Assembly: GCA_036927565.1 (NCBI GenBank)
Contig: JAYESD010000001.1
Span: 281,863,560 to 281,927,559, forward strand
Origin: Tuctoria greenei
Taxonomy: Eukaryota > Streptophyta > Magnoliopsida > Poales > Poaceae
Direction of reading: 5' to 3'
DNA: 64,000 nt
The notes below the pieces were generated by a model, which saw only the letters and a list, made by a program, of their open reading frames with translations, ran no database searches and was not told where the DNA came from. Position numbers and translations under genes: made by a program. Positions 9,497 to 19,915 of the stretch are shown one piece after another; the first letter of the stretch is position 1, and each line of letters begins with the position of its first letter.

Positions 9497-10805
9497 GACC
9501 ATCTCTCTATAGCTCCCGCTTGTATTCTCTCTTCTTCTTCTCCAATTTTGTAATCTCTTGTCTCCAGATGAAATCCAAATTTTTTTATGAATTTCATTTT
9601 TTGTCTACAACATCTTGTCTCATTTGGCCCCCTGGTAGATGTACACAATTTTATTGTGAACATGTACCAAGAGGATGTAACAGTTGAAGACTTACATGCT
9701 TCGAACTTGTAGAATGTAGGTCTGAAGTCTTCGATAGTGTAGGCCCCCTAAGGCTGTCGGAGCTTAGTGGCTCCGGCCTTGACCATTGTCGGAGCTTAGT
9801 AGCTCCAGCAGTAGTCTCCATCAACGCGTAAAGCATCAACGGTTAGCCCACTGGGGTGTCGGAGCTTGGTAGCTCCGGCAGTGACCTCTGTCGACACGTG
9901 GTGTATCACAGCAGGCTCCTCTACAGAGTCTTTCCACCATCTTTTCTTCATGTTGACGGCTTGCCCCCTAGTTTTACCGGAGCTGAGTATCTCCAGCGAT
10001 GCTCAATGTCAATGTTTGAACATTGACCATAAGCCGCCTAGAGGATGTCGAAGCTTTGGCAGCTCTGGCTTCATTCACCATCATCATGAAATACTTATTT
10101 TTCCTGCACACTGAAGTCAAGAAAAACTGTAAAATCCGTTTCCTATCTATAACTTCATTGCAGCTTACAATTCCTGAGAAAGTTTTAGGTCAAACACAAT
10201 TATAAATACAATCAAGAGCGTCATCTTGTTTCCTTCAGGTCCGATCATTTCTGGACTCGCCTTACTACATCCTGCCGGGGTGTAGGTAGAGTGGCGTACT
10301 TAGGGTGCATGACTAGGCTAAGTCAATAGCACACTCCGGCCCTAGATTGGCTTGACGGCATTCAGACGAGTAGACCATCAACAATGTTTGAACCCGGAAG
10401 GATAGACAATGCAACTCGAATTGTACATGAACTGGTCGAGCTAAAGTTTCTTAAGAACTGCACAACTTTGTTATAGACAAGAAAGAGAAAAATAAAAAAT
10501 ATTGAGCCTGTACAAAGTAAATGCACGTGGAGTCTGTTTTCACACAATGATGTCTTTCATTATAGGTCTGGGGTACAGGGGAAACAAGTACACTCTTAGG
10601 GTACGTAACCAAGCTAAGTGTGTTTCTTTCTCGTTTGACCCAAGGTAGCTAGCTGCACTTTTAGTTCTGAGACTGTGACAAGTGTTGCATGGACGTTGCG
10701 GACCTAACGGAGTAGGTCCGGCTGCCCTCCCAGAGGAGCTACCCGACTCTGTACAATGACTCTATAACATACATCACATGTAATTACAGACTCACGTTCG
10801 TGATA
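9497..10805. repeat. Convergent spacer of B with repeated short hairpins
   Basis: No coding region. It lies between the 3' ends of the antisense gene (plus strand) and pol (minus strand). At least five imperfect inverted repeats of the form GTCGGAGCTTNGTAGCTCCGGC are spaced 30-120 bp apart, near 9757, 9790, 9858, 9983 and 10045. Element D has the same set, split by element C (27530-27620 and 37960-38050). They may help 3' end formation for two converging transcripts. A small-RNA source or recombination relics are equally possible. Confidence 0.6.
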
Positions 10806-13043
10806 TTAAGCGTAGAACTTACGGAGGTGCTTAATGTTCCAAGGATTTGGGATAGGTGTCCCATCCTCGATTGCCAAGCGAATGCATCCGATACGGAATA
10901 CTTTGATCACTCGGAAGGGTCCCTCCCAGCTGGGGGAGAGTTTGTTTAACCCTTCTCTGGATTGTATTCTCTGTAGCACCAGATCGCCTTCCTCGAGCTG
11001 TTGGTTGTGTACATGCCGTTGGTGATAGCGCCGAAGAGCTTGGTGGTATCGGGCATTCCGAACAGCTGCTCGACACCTTCCCTCTTCAAGGAGGTCAAGG
11101 TCTTCACGCCGGAGTTGGTCCTGCGTGGCTTCGTCGGAGGGCCAGACCCGGAGCGACCCCAAGGTGATTTCCGGAGGAAGGACTGCTTCAGCTCCGTACA
11201 CCAGGAAGAAGGGTGTCTCTCCAATTGACCGGTTTGGAGTTGTCCTGTTGGCCCATAGAGTGGGCGGAAGCTCTTCGATCCAGTTGGCTCCATGTTTTTT
11301 CAGGCGCTCATATGTGCGCTTCTTGAGTCCTTTCATTATTTCTGCATTTGCTCTCTTGGCTTGGCCATTGCTTGCCGGGTGAGCTACAGAGGCGTAGCTG
11401 ACTTGGATGTTGAGGTCTTCACAATATCCTTGGAAAGCAGAGCTTGCAAATTGGGTCCCATTATCTGTTATGATTTTGTTCGGGACTCCGAATCTGCATA
11501 CGATGGACTGCAAGAAGTTGATAGCTGATTGCTTGTTTATTGTCACAACTGGAGTTGCTTCCAACCATTTGGTGAACTTGTCAATGGCAACATACAGGAA
11601 CTTGTAACCTCCGACGGCTCTTGGGAAAGGTCCCAAGATGTCCATCCCCCACACAGCAAAAGGCCATGTAGGAGGTATCATTTGTAGAGGCTGAGCCAGT
11701 GTGTGAATTTGCTTTGCATGGAACTGGCATGCTTCACATTTCTTCACTAGCTCAATTGCATCCTGGAGCGCTGTAGGCCAGTAGAAGCCACGCCGGAAGG
11801 TTTTACCGACCAGCGTGCGGGAAGATGCGTGGTTCCCACACTCGCCTCCATGGATTTCTGCGAGGAGCTCACAACCTTCTTCCCTTGTGATGCACCGCAT
11901 TAGGACGCCGTTGGCACCGCGCCGGTAGAGATCCCCTTCTACCAACGTGTATCTTTTAGCCAATCTGACTATCCGGTCAGCGGATACATCATCGTCATGA
12001 AGGATATTGTCTTTTAAGTAGCTCCGAATCTCCGAGATCCATGCATCGGAGCTAGCTTGAGCATTTGAGTCTTGCGTGCTGGGTTGCTCGGAGCTTCCGG
12101 CAGCACCTACGACCCTTGATGGCTGCCATGGTAACAGGGCCATCGGGACCGCCAGCTTCAGGATGCTGGTCTCGCCCCCTTCACTCAGTTCGGCAGGCTG
12201 AGCTGTGGGTTTTGACAACCTCCGGACGAAAGTTCCGTTAGGATCCAGAGCTCTGGTTGACGCTTTCGTCGAGAGTTCATCAGCTTCAGTGTTATGGACA
12301 CGCTGGACATGGCGGAGGTCCAGGACTTCGAAGTCCTTCTGAAGCCTCTGGACTTCAAGGAGATAAGCAACTAGTTGAGGATTGTTACAGGAGCATTCAC
12401 CCTTCACCTGTTTAATGATGAGCTGCGAATCTCCCTTGACCAACAGCTGCTTGACACCATATGATAGTGCCACCTTTAGTCTGTAAATGAGTGCTTCATA
12501 CTCCGCCATGTTGTTGGTCGCCTTGAAGTCAAGGTGGACCATGTATTTTACCTTCTCCCCGGTTGGAGTGAGGATCAGGACTCCAGCTCTGGCCCCCTGC
12601 TTTTGCATGGAGCCGTCAAAGTAGAGGGTCCAGTGAGGCTCGGTAAAGACCAGAGCCTTGAGTTCCGGCTTCTGCTCACTAGGGCCCCCAGGGTTTGATG
12701 GAGAGGGGGTCCATTCCGCCACGAAGTTTGCCAATGCTTGACTCTTGATCGCTTGTCTTGGGACGAATTCAAGATCGAATTCGGCCAATTCCGCTGCCCA
12801 CTTTGCAATATTCCCAGTAGAGTTGGGATTATGCAAGATCGCACGCAGTGGATAAGAGGTCACCACTGAGATCTTGTGAGCTTGGAAGTAATGGCGAAGC
12901 TTCCTAGAGGCGATGAGAACTGTGTAGAGCAGCTTGTGTACCTCTAGGTAACTAGTCTTGGCATCATGTAGTACTTCACTGATGAAGTACACTGGGCGTT
13001 GGACTGTTCGGACCCTCTCGAAGGGGCCCGAAGCTTCCTCCAT
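10806..13043 (-). CDS. pol: Element B pol segment: RNase H, archaeal-type RNase H, integrase
   Basis: A 745-residue open segment of the single gag-pol frame; it has no start of its own. In order: a first RNase H-like or tether part (QRPVYFISEVL, KLRHYFQAH); a second, archaeal-type RNase H with YFDGS, NMAEYEALI, KGDSQLIIKQV and NTEADELS (Asp-Glu-Asp-Asp set present); the integrase zinc finger (HGGECGNHAS to CEACQ); the integrase core with WGMDILGPF and ITDNGTQF; and a C-terminal GPF module (WEGPFRVIKV). The second RNase H marks the Tat clade. The third catalytic residue of the integrase is lost: SNGQAKRAN has Lys (codon 11355-11357) where D and the family have Glu, so the protein should be unable to integrate DNA. 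Confidence 0.88.
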   Translation of the reverse strand: MEEASGPFERVRTVQRPVYFISEVLHDAKTSYLEVHKLLYTVLIASRKLRHYFQAHKISVVTSYPLRAILHNPNSTGNIAKWAAELAEFDLEFVPRQAIKSQALANFVAEWTPSPSNPGGPSEQKPELKALVFTEPHWTLYFDGSMQKQGARAGVLILTPTGEKVKYMVHLDFKATNNMAEYEALIYRLKVALSYGVKQLLVKGDSQLIIKQVKGECSCNNPQLVAYLLEVQRLQKDFEVLDLRHVQRVHNTEADELSTKASTRALDPNGTFVRRLSKPTAQPAELSEGGETSILKLAVPMALLPWQPSRVVGAAGSSEQPSTQDSNAQASSDAWISEIRSYLKDNILHDDDVSADRIVRLAKRYTLVEGDLYRRGANGVLMRCITREEGCELLAEIHGGECGNHASSRTLVGKTFRRGFYWPTALQDAIELVKKCEACQFHAKQIHTLAQPLQMIPPTWPFAVWGMDILGPFPRAVGGYKFLYVAIDKFTKWLEATPVVTINKQSAINFLQSIVCRFGVPNKIITDNGTQFASSAFQGYCEDLNIQVSYASVAHPASNGQAKRANAEIMKGLKKRTYERLKKHGANWIEELPPTLWANRTTPNRSIGETPFFLVYGAEAVLPPEITLGSLRVWPSDEATQDQLRREDLDLLEEGRCRAAVRNARYHQALRRYHQRHVHNQQLEEGDLVLQRIQSREGLNKLSPSWEGPFRVIKVFRIGCIRLAIEDGTPIPNPWNIKHLRKFYA

Positions 13044-13424
13044 ATCGACCTGGACCCTCCTGGAGGGGTCCAGATCTGCTTCGGGGACCTCCGGGTCCTT
13101 GCTGGAGGAACCCGAAGCTTCTACTGGAGCGACCCGGACCCTCCCGGAGGGGTCTAGATCTTATGGAATAACTCCCTGTAGATCCAAGTCTGGGGGCTAG
13201 GACCTAGACTCACCTTCAGGAACCTCCGGACCCTCCCGGAGGGGTCTGGACTCCTGAGCTTGGGATGGTTCTGGTCTCTCTGCAACCAAGACCATGCTGA
13301 CAACCTCGTGGGTTGCTGAAATGTAAAGCAGTAAGGGCTCACCAGGGTTCAGAGCTACCAAGGTTGGTAGAGTGGTGAGGAGCTGCTTTAGCTCCTGGAA
13401 CGCCTTTTCTGCTTCTTCAGACCA
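13000..13424 (-). repeat. Hairpin-repeat spacer between RT and RNase H in pol of B
   Basis: At least four inverted repeats close to GGACCCTCCCGGAGGGGTCC (near 13010, 13060, 13140 and 13230) lie between the end of RT and the RNase H motif QRPVYFISEV, where related elements have a short linker. On the coding strand they give Pro/Ser/Gly/Glu-rich residues. In B the stretch is broken by stops. Element D has a matching spacer at 24290-24600 that is open. Confidence 0.6.
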
Positions 13425-14309
13425 CTAGAATGGTCCGGACTTCCTCAATAGCTTGAAGAAGGGTAACGCCCGTTCCGCCAGTCTTGAGATGAACCGGCTG
13501 AGGGCGGCTGGACATCCAGTCAGTTTCTGGACGTCCTTGATGCGGGCTGGTGGCCGCATATCCTCAATGGCTTTAATCTTTGCCGGATTTGCCTCTATAC
13601 CCCGGTGGTTTACCAGGAAACCAAGAAGCTTTCCGGAGCTAACCCCGAAGACGCACTTGTCTTGGCTCAGCTTCGTGCGAGTGACTCGCAACTTTTCGAA
13701 GACAGCTTGCAAAGTGTCAAGGAGTGACTCCTTGTCTTTGATCTTGATGATGATGTCATCAACATACACTTCCACTACGTCTCTGATGAGCTCTCCAAAG
13801 GTTTTGTACATAGCTCGTACAAATGTTGAGTCTGCATTCTTGAGACCAAGTGGTATGGCAGTATAACAATAAAATCCATCTACTGTGATAAAAGAAGTAT
13901 GTTCTTCATCTTCCCTAGACATTCTGATTTGATGGTACCCAGAATATGCGTCTAGGAAACACAATAATTAACACCCGGAGGTGGAATCCACTATCTGATC
14001 TATTCTAGGTAGTGGGAATGGATATTTTGGGCATGCCTTATTCAGTGTTGTGTAGTCGATACACATCCGAAGCTTCCCGCCGGCCTTGGGTACAACGACT
14101 GGGTTTGCCAGCCATTTTGGATGGAAGACTTCTCGGATGAATCCAGCTTTGAGCAACTTCTTCACTTCTTGTCGTATGAAGTTTTGTCGCTCTACTGATT
14201 GCTTCCGAGGCTTCTGGTGCACAGGCCGAGCGTCAGGATAGATCTTCAGATTATGCTCGATCACTTCCCTAGGGATCCTAGGCATTTGCGACGGTTGCCA
14301 AGCAAACAC
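13425..14309 (-). pseudogene. pol: Element B reverse transcriptase segment, interrupted by stops
   Basis: Two open pieces in the same frame, 13971-14309 and 13428-13964, separated by a stop at 13968-13970. A further stop lies at 13425-13427. RT motifs include ARPVHQKPRK, VVPKAGGKLRMCIDYTTLNKA, CFLDAYSGYHQI and the active-site box VYVDDIIIK, so the catalytic aspartates remain. It is followed by VNHRGIEANPAKIKAI and the fingers/thumb end. D carries the same region at 23269-24180. Confidence 0.85.
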
Positions 14310-14846
14310 GTCAACGTTAGCCCGGAGGAAAGTGATGAGTGTGAGTTCCTATTTGTCATTTAGACCTCTCGATATACGGCTGGTCTGAGCGGCATCGGAA
14401 CCGATTTGGACAACTTTGACGGGGATGTCGGCGTTGCTGCTTGGTTGCACGCGAGGTGCAGAGGTTGAGCCTCATTGACGAATGCTCGGGGGTTTCGGAG
14501 TTTGTTCCTGCCTGGACTCTTCCTCTTGCGGTGTAGCAAGCGCATGAAGTTCTTCCAGAGCAGTCACTCCGGCAGTGCGGTCTTTGCGGATTTGGAGAAC
14601 ACCAGCTGGTGTTGGCATCTTCAACACTAGGTAGCCATAATGAGCAGCAAGCATGAACCTGTAGAAGGCGAGCCTGCCTAGAATGGCGTTGAAAGGTAAG
14701 TTGATTTGAGCAACGTCAAAGACCAACTTCTCAGTGCGATAATTCTCCTGAGCCCCGAAGGTCACGGGGAGAGTAATGGCACCGAGTGGGGTTATGGCCC
14801 CCGAACCTACTCCGGAGAAAGGTCGAGAGGGGCGAAGGTCCAAAGG
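14310..14846 (-). pseudogene. pol: Element B protease-like linker between gag and RT, interrupted by stops
   Basis: Continues the gag frame after a stop at 14847-14849. The likely retropepsin core starts at the end of the gag entry (HHVMMDGGLGMNLISF, a DGG in place of the usual D-S/T-G) and continues with ITPLGAITLPVTFG and FNAILGR in 14480-14840, which fits clan AA proteases. Stops occur at 14472-14474 (TGA, where D has CGA) and at 14349-14351 (TAG, present at the same codon in D). Confidence 0.7.
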
Positions 14847-16766
14847 TCAGAGCTGAAGCTTGACAAAAGCTTCGAAGCTTATGAGGTTCATCCCCAAACC
14901 TCCGTCCATCATTACATGGTGGAGTTGAATGTTATTGATGGTAGGTGATACCATTAAAGGTAGTTGACCAGCTCCGATCATGTTCCGAGCGCAGTCCGAA
15001 GCATCAAAAGTGATGGTGGTGTCCATCCACTTTTGATGAGGCTCCGCCCTAGCTGTAGGAGCTACTGAGGCCATGTCCCGCCGCATGGTCTTGAGGACAC
15101 AGCGGGAGATGATGTCCCATGAACCACCAAAGATGGTGTTCATGATCTTCCGACGCTCATTGTCGGAGATGTCGGAGTCATCGTCGACGGAGGTGTAAAC
15201 AGCCTTCAGGACCTTTTTCTGGTCCTGAAAGCCTAACTCCTCTTCAGCCGGAGCTTCATCGACCTTCTGTTTTCCTTCCCGCTGACGGAAAGGAACTTCT
15301 TCCCGGTGCTTGTTGTAGCGCTCGGCAAGGTTTTGGACCTCCCGAAAGTCCTCCAAGTTGTGGTTGTTTGACTTGTGGATAGGACACCACACTTTGGAGT
15401 TGCCACCATCTTCAGAGGATGGCCGAGGTCGTTTCTCGGGGCGTGGCCCCCGACCACCCGGAGCTGCAGCAGCTGCAGTAGTAGATGTGCCGGCCGACAG
15501 CTTCTTCTTGCCGTTGGACTTTTTCTTCTTTTTGCCACTCCCGGAGGTAGTGGCTTCGCCTTTGGAGGATTTTTTACCATCCTCCGGAGGTGGTTTGGAG
15601 TGCATTTCTCGACCCTCCACAGCTTTGGCACACTTGTCTGCCAAGCTGAAGAGCTCCATGATGCTGGTGATCTCCTTGATCGCCAGCTTCTCCAGCATCT
15701 TCTTATCTCGTATGCCCTGTCTAAATGTCACGATAACAGAGGCACTGGAGATAGAAGGAATGGTGTTTCGTACCTGGGAGAACCTCTGGATGAATGAGCT
15801 CAGGGATTCTCCTCCTTTCTGCACAACTGCAAAAAGGTCCAGTTCGGTGCCTGGTCAGGGGTATGAACTCCTGAAATTGGCGGTGAACTGTTGGCACAAT
15901 TCCTCCCAACTATTGATGGAGTTGTGAGGAAGGCTCATGAACCAGGACCTGGCGGTCCCAGTCAAGGCCACTGGGAAGTAGTTGGCCATTACGACCTCGT
16001 TACCTCCGACCGCAAGGATTTTGGTGGAGTAAATCTGGAGAAACTCAACGAGATTAACAGTCCCGTCAAATTTCTCCGGCAGGTGAGGCCGGAACTTTTG
16101 TGGCCATCTGACCATGCGTAGGTGCATGGCCAGGGCAGAACAACCTCCTCCTACTCCCTCGGGAGCAGGACTGTCTCGAGCCTCTCGCCTTTCGCGAGCA
16201 CGCTCGATATGGACACGGCCATCCTGTTGACGGTAATGGCGATCAAGCTCCGCCCGGAGGTCATGAGTTGAAAGCCTGGTTACCGTATGAGTACGTCGCG
16301 CCCCGGAAGGTAGCGAGGTAACTTGCTGAGATGTAGCACGCCTCCTGTTTTGGGAAGCGTGCGGACCAAGTCTGCCTGACACAGTCCGACACTGCGATGG
16401 GGCCTGCCCCGAAGGGGGAGGACCTTGGTTGCTGATGCGGTCGGCTGCTGCTGCAACCAGATGTTCCACGTCAGCCCTCCACTGCTCCATTGCACCCTGA
16501 GATGCACCTGGAGGTGGTGGACATTGAAGGAGAGCACGCACTGCATGGAGCGCGTGTTCAGGGTTGTTGTTATTTGCCGATGCGGTGACCGACGCCGCTG
16601 CACCGTCACGCTGCCCATCTTGATGTGCTGGTGCAGGCGGTGGCGGTGGTGGCATTACTCCTGCTGGAGCCATGGCACCTGCTAGTTGCTGCATGTTGGA
16701 GGGATTGCCCCCAGCGGGTTGAACAACAGGATTGTTGTTGAATGATCCATCAGTTGAGTTCACCAT
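14847..16766 (-). pseudogene. gag: Element B gag, interrupted by stops
   Basis: Starts at ATG 16766, 18 bp beyond the PBS, at the same place as in D (MVNS). An N-terminal low-complexity part is followed by a retrotransposon gag region (PHLPEKFDGTVN, MANYFPVALTGTARSWFMSLP, INSWEELCQQF). A TGA at 15855-15857 replaces CGA of D. The frame then continues (GGESLSSFIQRFSQVRNTIP), through a Lys-rich tail, to the nucleocapsid finger CPIHKSNNHNLEDF, where the last Cys of the CX2HX4HX4C pattern is Phe. The protein would form the virus-like particle. Confidence 0.85.
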
Positions 16767-16783
16767 ACTTGAAATCTCGGGCG

Positions 16784-16801
16784 CCCCTACCTGGCTCGCC
16801 A
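16784..16801 (-). other. Primer-binding site of element B
   Basis: The complement reads TGGCGAGCCAGGTAGGGG, two bases inside the 5' LTR. Element D has TGGCGCGCCAGGTAGGGG at the same place, so B differs by one base. The matching tRNA was not identified. Confidence 0.75.
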
Positions 16802-16803
16802 AC

Positions 16804-17685
16804 TGTCGGTGTTTGGATTTGGCAGATCTCCCGACACTACCGTTGGTAGATTGAGGAGTTGTAGTTCGGTAGTGGGCGCGCAAAGATTCAAGAAGGTGAA
16901 TGACCAGTGGACACAGAGATTTATGTGGTTCGGGCCGCCTGAGTGTAATACCCTACTCCACGGGGTTTGTTGGTGTTGTATTAAGCATGTGAGTCTAGAA
17001 GAAGCTCCGGAAGAAGAAGCTCGTCTAGGTCAGAGAGTCTAGTAGTGGTCTGGAGCCGTCCCTTATGTATCGTCGAACAGTCCTTTTATAGTACAAGGAG
17101 TGGTCATTATACCGTTAGCCTGACCCGACATGTGGCCCTGGCGGTTACACATGCTTGATACACAATTAATGAGGTTAATTACCCTTAATAGCCCGGTAAC
17201 GGGCCTTAACAGTGCTGTTACCGGTATTAAGGGCCATCCGATCGTGTGTCATTAATATGGCATTAATGACACTTAATCGGGTCTTGAAGTCTTTGATTGC
17301 TCCTTGAAGGTCCGTAGCCGTTGGGGGTTGACCAGCCTGATTGTTGAAGTGGAAGGTCCGGCAGTTCAGCCACGTGGCAGCTCCGGAGCTTACCGTCGTG
17401 GACGGGTAGGTCCGATGCTATTGGACACGTGTTGGTACCAGAGCTTCCCTCTATCCGTGGTTAGGTCCGAGGATGCCGTACTGGTATCTAGCCGGAGCTT
17501 TCCCATGTGTGGGCGATAGCTCCGGTCTTATGATACACGTGGCGGCCCTGGGACTAACCATGTCGGGGAAGCAGGTCCAGTTACACCTAACATGTGGGGC
17601 CTTCAGAGGTCTTCAAATCTAGTAGATGGAGTTTCCTTATGATCTTTGCAATCCCAAGGGGTATCCGGTACATGAGGTACCGACA
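16804..17685 (-). repeat. 5' LTR of element B
   Basis: 882 bp bounded by the short inverted repeat TGTCGG...CCGACA. The minus-strand TATA box TATAAAAG is at 17083-17090. Next to 17685, F sequence (accessory ORF) resumes. Confidence 0.88.
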
Positions 17686-18551
17686 GAACCGTATTCAGAA
17701 CACAAAGAATAACTTGAAGCAGTTGGTGGAAGCAGCCTTGTACGGATGGTCGGTGTCATATAGGAAGTGAAGCTCGCCCTTGTCCAAAACCTTGACATTG
17801 TGAACATAAAGCTTGTTACTCAAGGACTAACCCAACTCAAGCATCTTAGCAAATTATTCATATCCAATTGAGTATGTTTGCCATGTGTCATCCATGCGAT
17901 TTCACCGGGCTCTGACTTGGAGAAGTAGCATGTGGAATAGAACTGAACTATGACTTCATCGTTCCAGTCGTATCTGAAGGCCATGAGGTCTTTCAAACCA
18001 TGTGTGTCAATTATCGCAATAACTTGATGGAATGCCTCATTCCCCTTGCCTTCCTTCTAATCCCAATCAATCCATTGGTTCTTGGCCACATGTGTCTTCA
18101 TGCGGAGGGCTTGGTAATAGTCACAATGGAAGTCGCTCCAAAACTGTGGATTCGTTGCCATGTTGTTATGACTATACACATTCACCTTTCTCAACTTCTT
18201 GGCTTTGTTGCTCCCCTTGCCCGTGAAAGCATCATCAGAGGGACGATGATTATGGTCATGCATTGGGGGAGTCATCTTCAATGGCCCAATTGAGCCTGAG
18301 AGTCTAGCAGGACCCTTGCCCTTCTCTTGACTTTTTCTGTCCTTTGAGGTTCGGCCAGCCACCTCCTAGCCCTTCTCACTGGGCTTCTTGGCTAGAGCCT
18401 TCAGTCAGGATGCTGCTGGTGCGGCACCGACATCTCTGTCATGCCGGAACTTCGTCCTTCTTTGGTGAGCTATCTCCAACTGTCATTTAGAGGCGAGACG
18501 TGCCGCCTCAAGCTCCGGCTCGCTAAAAACACTTTTCTCTGAGCTTGACAT
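17686..18551 (-). pseudogene. Accessory ORF of element F, broken and truncated by B
   Basis: Likely start at ATG 18551-18549, just after a predicted splice acceptor (18557-18558). The N-terminal part (SEKSVFSEPELEAARLASK) is Lys/Glu-rich, like the start of the A protein, and has several stops. An open piece at 18057-18362 includes SNKAKKLRKVNVYSHNN and KTHVAKNQWIDWD. Further left come LMAFRYDWNDEVIVQFYSTCYF and DKGELHFLYDTDHPYKA, matching the A and C accessory ORFs (FYATLY; EKDELTFLYDTRMPY). The element B LTR cuts it at 17686. Function unknown; resembles Athila-type ORF-1. Confidence 0.65.
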
Positions 18552-19681
18552 GATTCCTGACATGAAAGGAGTATATGAGAAAAGAAGAACAAGAATTGAT
18601 CCAAAGAACTCAATGAAGTTGACATTGTAGGGATAAATGTTGTTAACAACCGGACTTGTCTGTGGTCTATGCGGATTAGTCCATTAAACAAGACTTGTCC
18701 GCATGAAACCCAATATTAGTATGGTGTTCATCAACATGAACCCTAACTAATTGAAATTCGTAAAATCTTTGAGGATGAGGTTCAATATTGCAGGGAAATG
18801 AGAATGTATGATCTAAGAGTTTGGAGTCCCTAAGGCATGAAAGATTTGACCTAAACCCTAGGAAAGTTAAAAGCTAGGGTTAGGGCAAAAATTACCAAGA
18901 GAGGATCAATGTGCAGAGTCGGAGGGATCCCAAGTGCGGAGAAGTTCGGGATGGACTTCCCTTCGAGGCTCCAAGCTTCCCCCTTTGAGGAATCAAAGTT
19001 TTGATGGTGGAGACAAAAAATCGCCTTGAGAGTTCGAGTTGAGGAGAGAGAGAGAGTCGAGGGTGAAGTGAGAAGGAAGAAGAAGGTGTCAGGGTGATCT
19101 GAGTGGTTAAGTCACGGGAACACCGGACTTGTCCGGTGTACCCTGGACTTATCCTGAATAACAAATCAAGGGCGGACTAGTCAAAGGGACAGGACTTGTC
19201 TAGTAATATAATGAACTAGTACGGTATAAACAGAGAATTAAGGTAAGAAAATCAAGGTGAAATGGATATTTGACTTTTAGATGATGATTAGGACATGATT
19301 GTAGAGGATATCCATGAAGTATATGATTAGCAAACACTTAATAATCAAGCTATAGTCAAAATGCTCAAGATTGATGGGGACAATAGACTAGTCAGGTATG
19401 GGGCCGAACTTTTCTGGTCAAATAGAGAAATTAGGTAAGATTTCCAAGGATAATTTGAGATGGGACCTAAAGTTGGTCATAAGGACATATTTTTAGAAAA
19501 TATTCTTGATGATCCTGGTCAGTAAGCAAGCAATAATCATACTATGACCATTATTCACAAAGAACTAGAATTTCAAATAGTTTTAGAGTAAAATGAGATA
19601 GGAGTTAACTTTTTGTAACCATGTCGGTATTTTGAAGATCTATACTACTATAATCAGATATGCAGTGTTTCAAGCCACATT
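18552..19681 (-). other. Spacer of F between pol and accessory ORF: palindrome relics and possible leader intron
   Basis: Non-coding. Decayed CCGGACTTGTCCGG units occur near 18650-18710 and 19120-19210, followed on the minus strand by a CT-rich leader (about 19100-19010). A possible 5'UTR intron runs from GTAATTTTTG at 18895 to an acceptor TTTCATGTCAG at 18557. The donor context TCTTGGTAA is shared with element C. No convincing TATA box remains. Confidence 0.45.
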
Positions 19682-19915
19682 TCAAGAATCTAGGATATTT
19701 AATTCATTCCTAAGCTCACAAAACATTTTCTCATCTAATGGCTTGGTGAAGATATCGACTAGTTATTTCTTGGTTCTAACATGTGAAATTACATTTATTG
19801 AGTGGTCTCTCAAGAAATAGTGTCAGATGTCATTGTGTTTGGTCCTAGAGTGCTCAACAGGGTTGTGAGCTATTTTTACGGCACCCTCATTGTCACATAG
19901 GAGCATAAACGATCC
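19682..19915 (-). pseudogene. pol: Element F pol, C-terminal end of RNase H
   Basis: Copia RNase H end: LLCDNEGAVKIAHNPVEHSRTKHNDI, then DHSINVISHVRTKK, LVDIFTKPLDEKMF and NELNILDS with stop TGA at 19682-19684. Stops interrupt it after NDI and after RTKK. It is the direct continuation of the segment ending at 49956, on the other side of element D. Confidence 0.88.

Larger units (their letters stand above)
4706..17685 (-). mobile_element. Element B: Ty3/gypsy, Tat-like, with antisense two-exon gene
   Basis: Reading on the minus strand: 5' LTR (16804-17685), PBS, gag, protease, RT, RNase H plus archaeal-type RNase H, integrase, hairpin spacer, antisense gene (plus strand), polypurine tract, 3' LTR (4706-5406, its outer end displaced by element A). 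The double RNase H and the CX2HX4HX4C gag finger are marks of the Tat clade. Sense gag and pol lie in one frame interrupted only by stops. B is inserted in the accessory ORF of element F. The 5 bp gaacc after 17685 is the expected target duplication, with its partner outside the window. Confidence 0.88.
17686..19915 (-). mobile_element. Element F, left fragment (minus-strand Sirevirus)
   Basis: Holds the 3' part of F: the end of RNase H next to D (19682-19915), a spacer with palindromes and the accessory ORF cut by B. Its pol sequence joins that of 49956 onward across element D, with GATCC duplicated on both sides. The F 3' LTR is not in the window. Confidence 0.85.
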
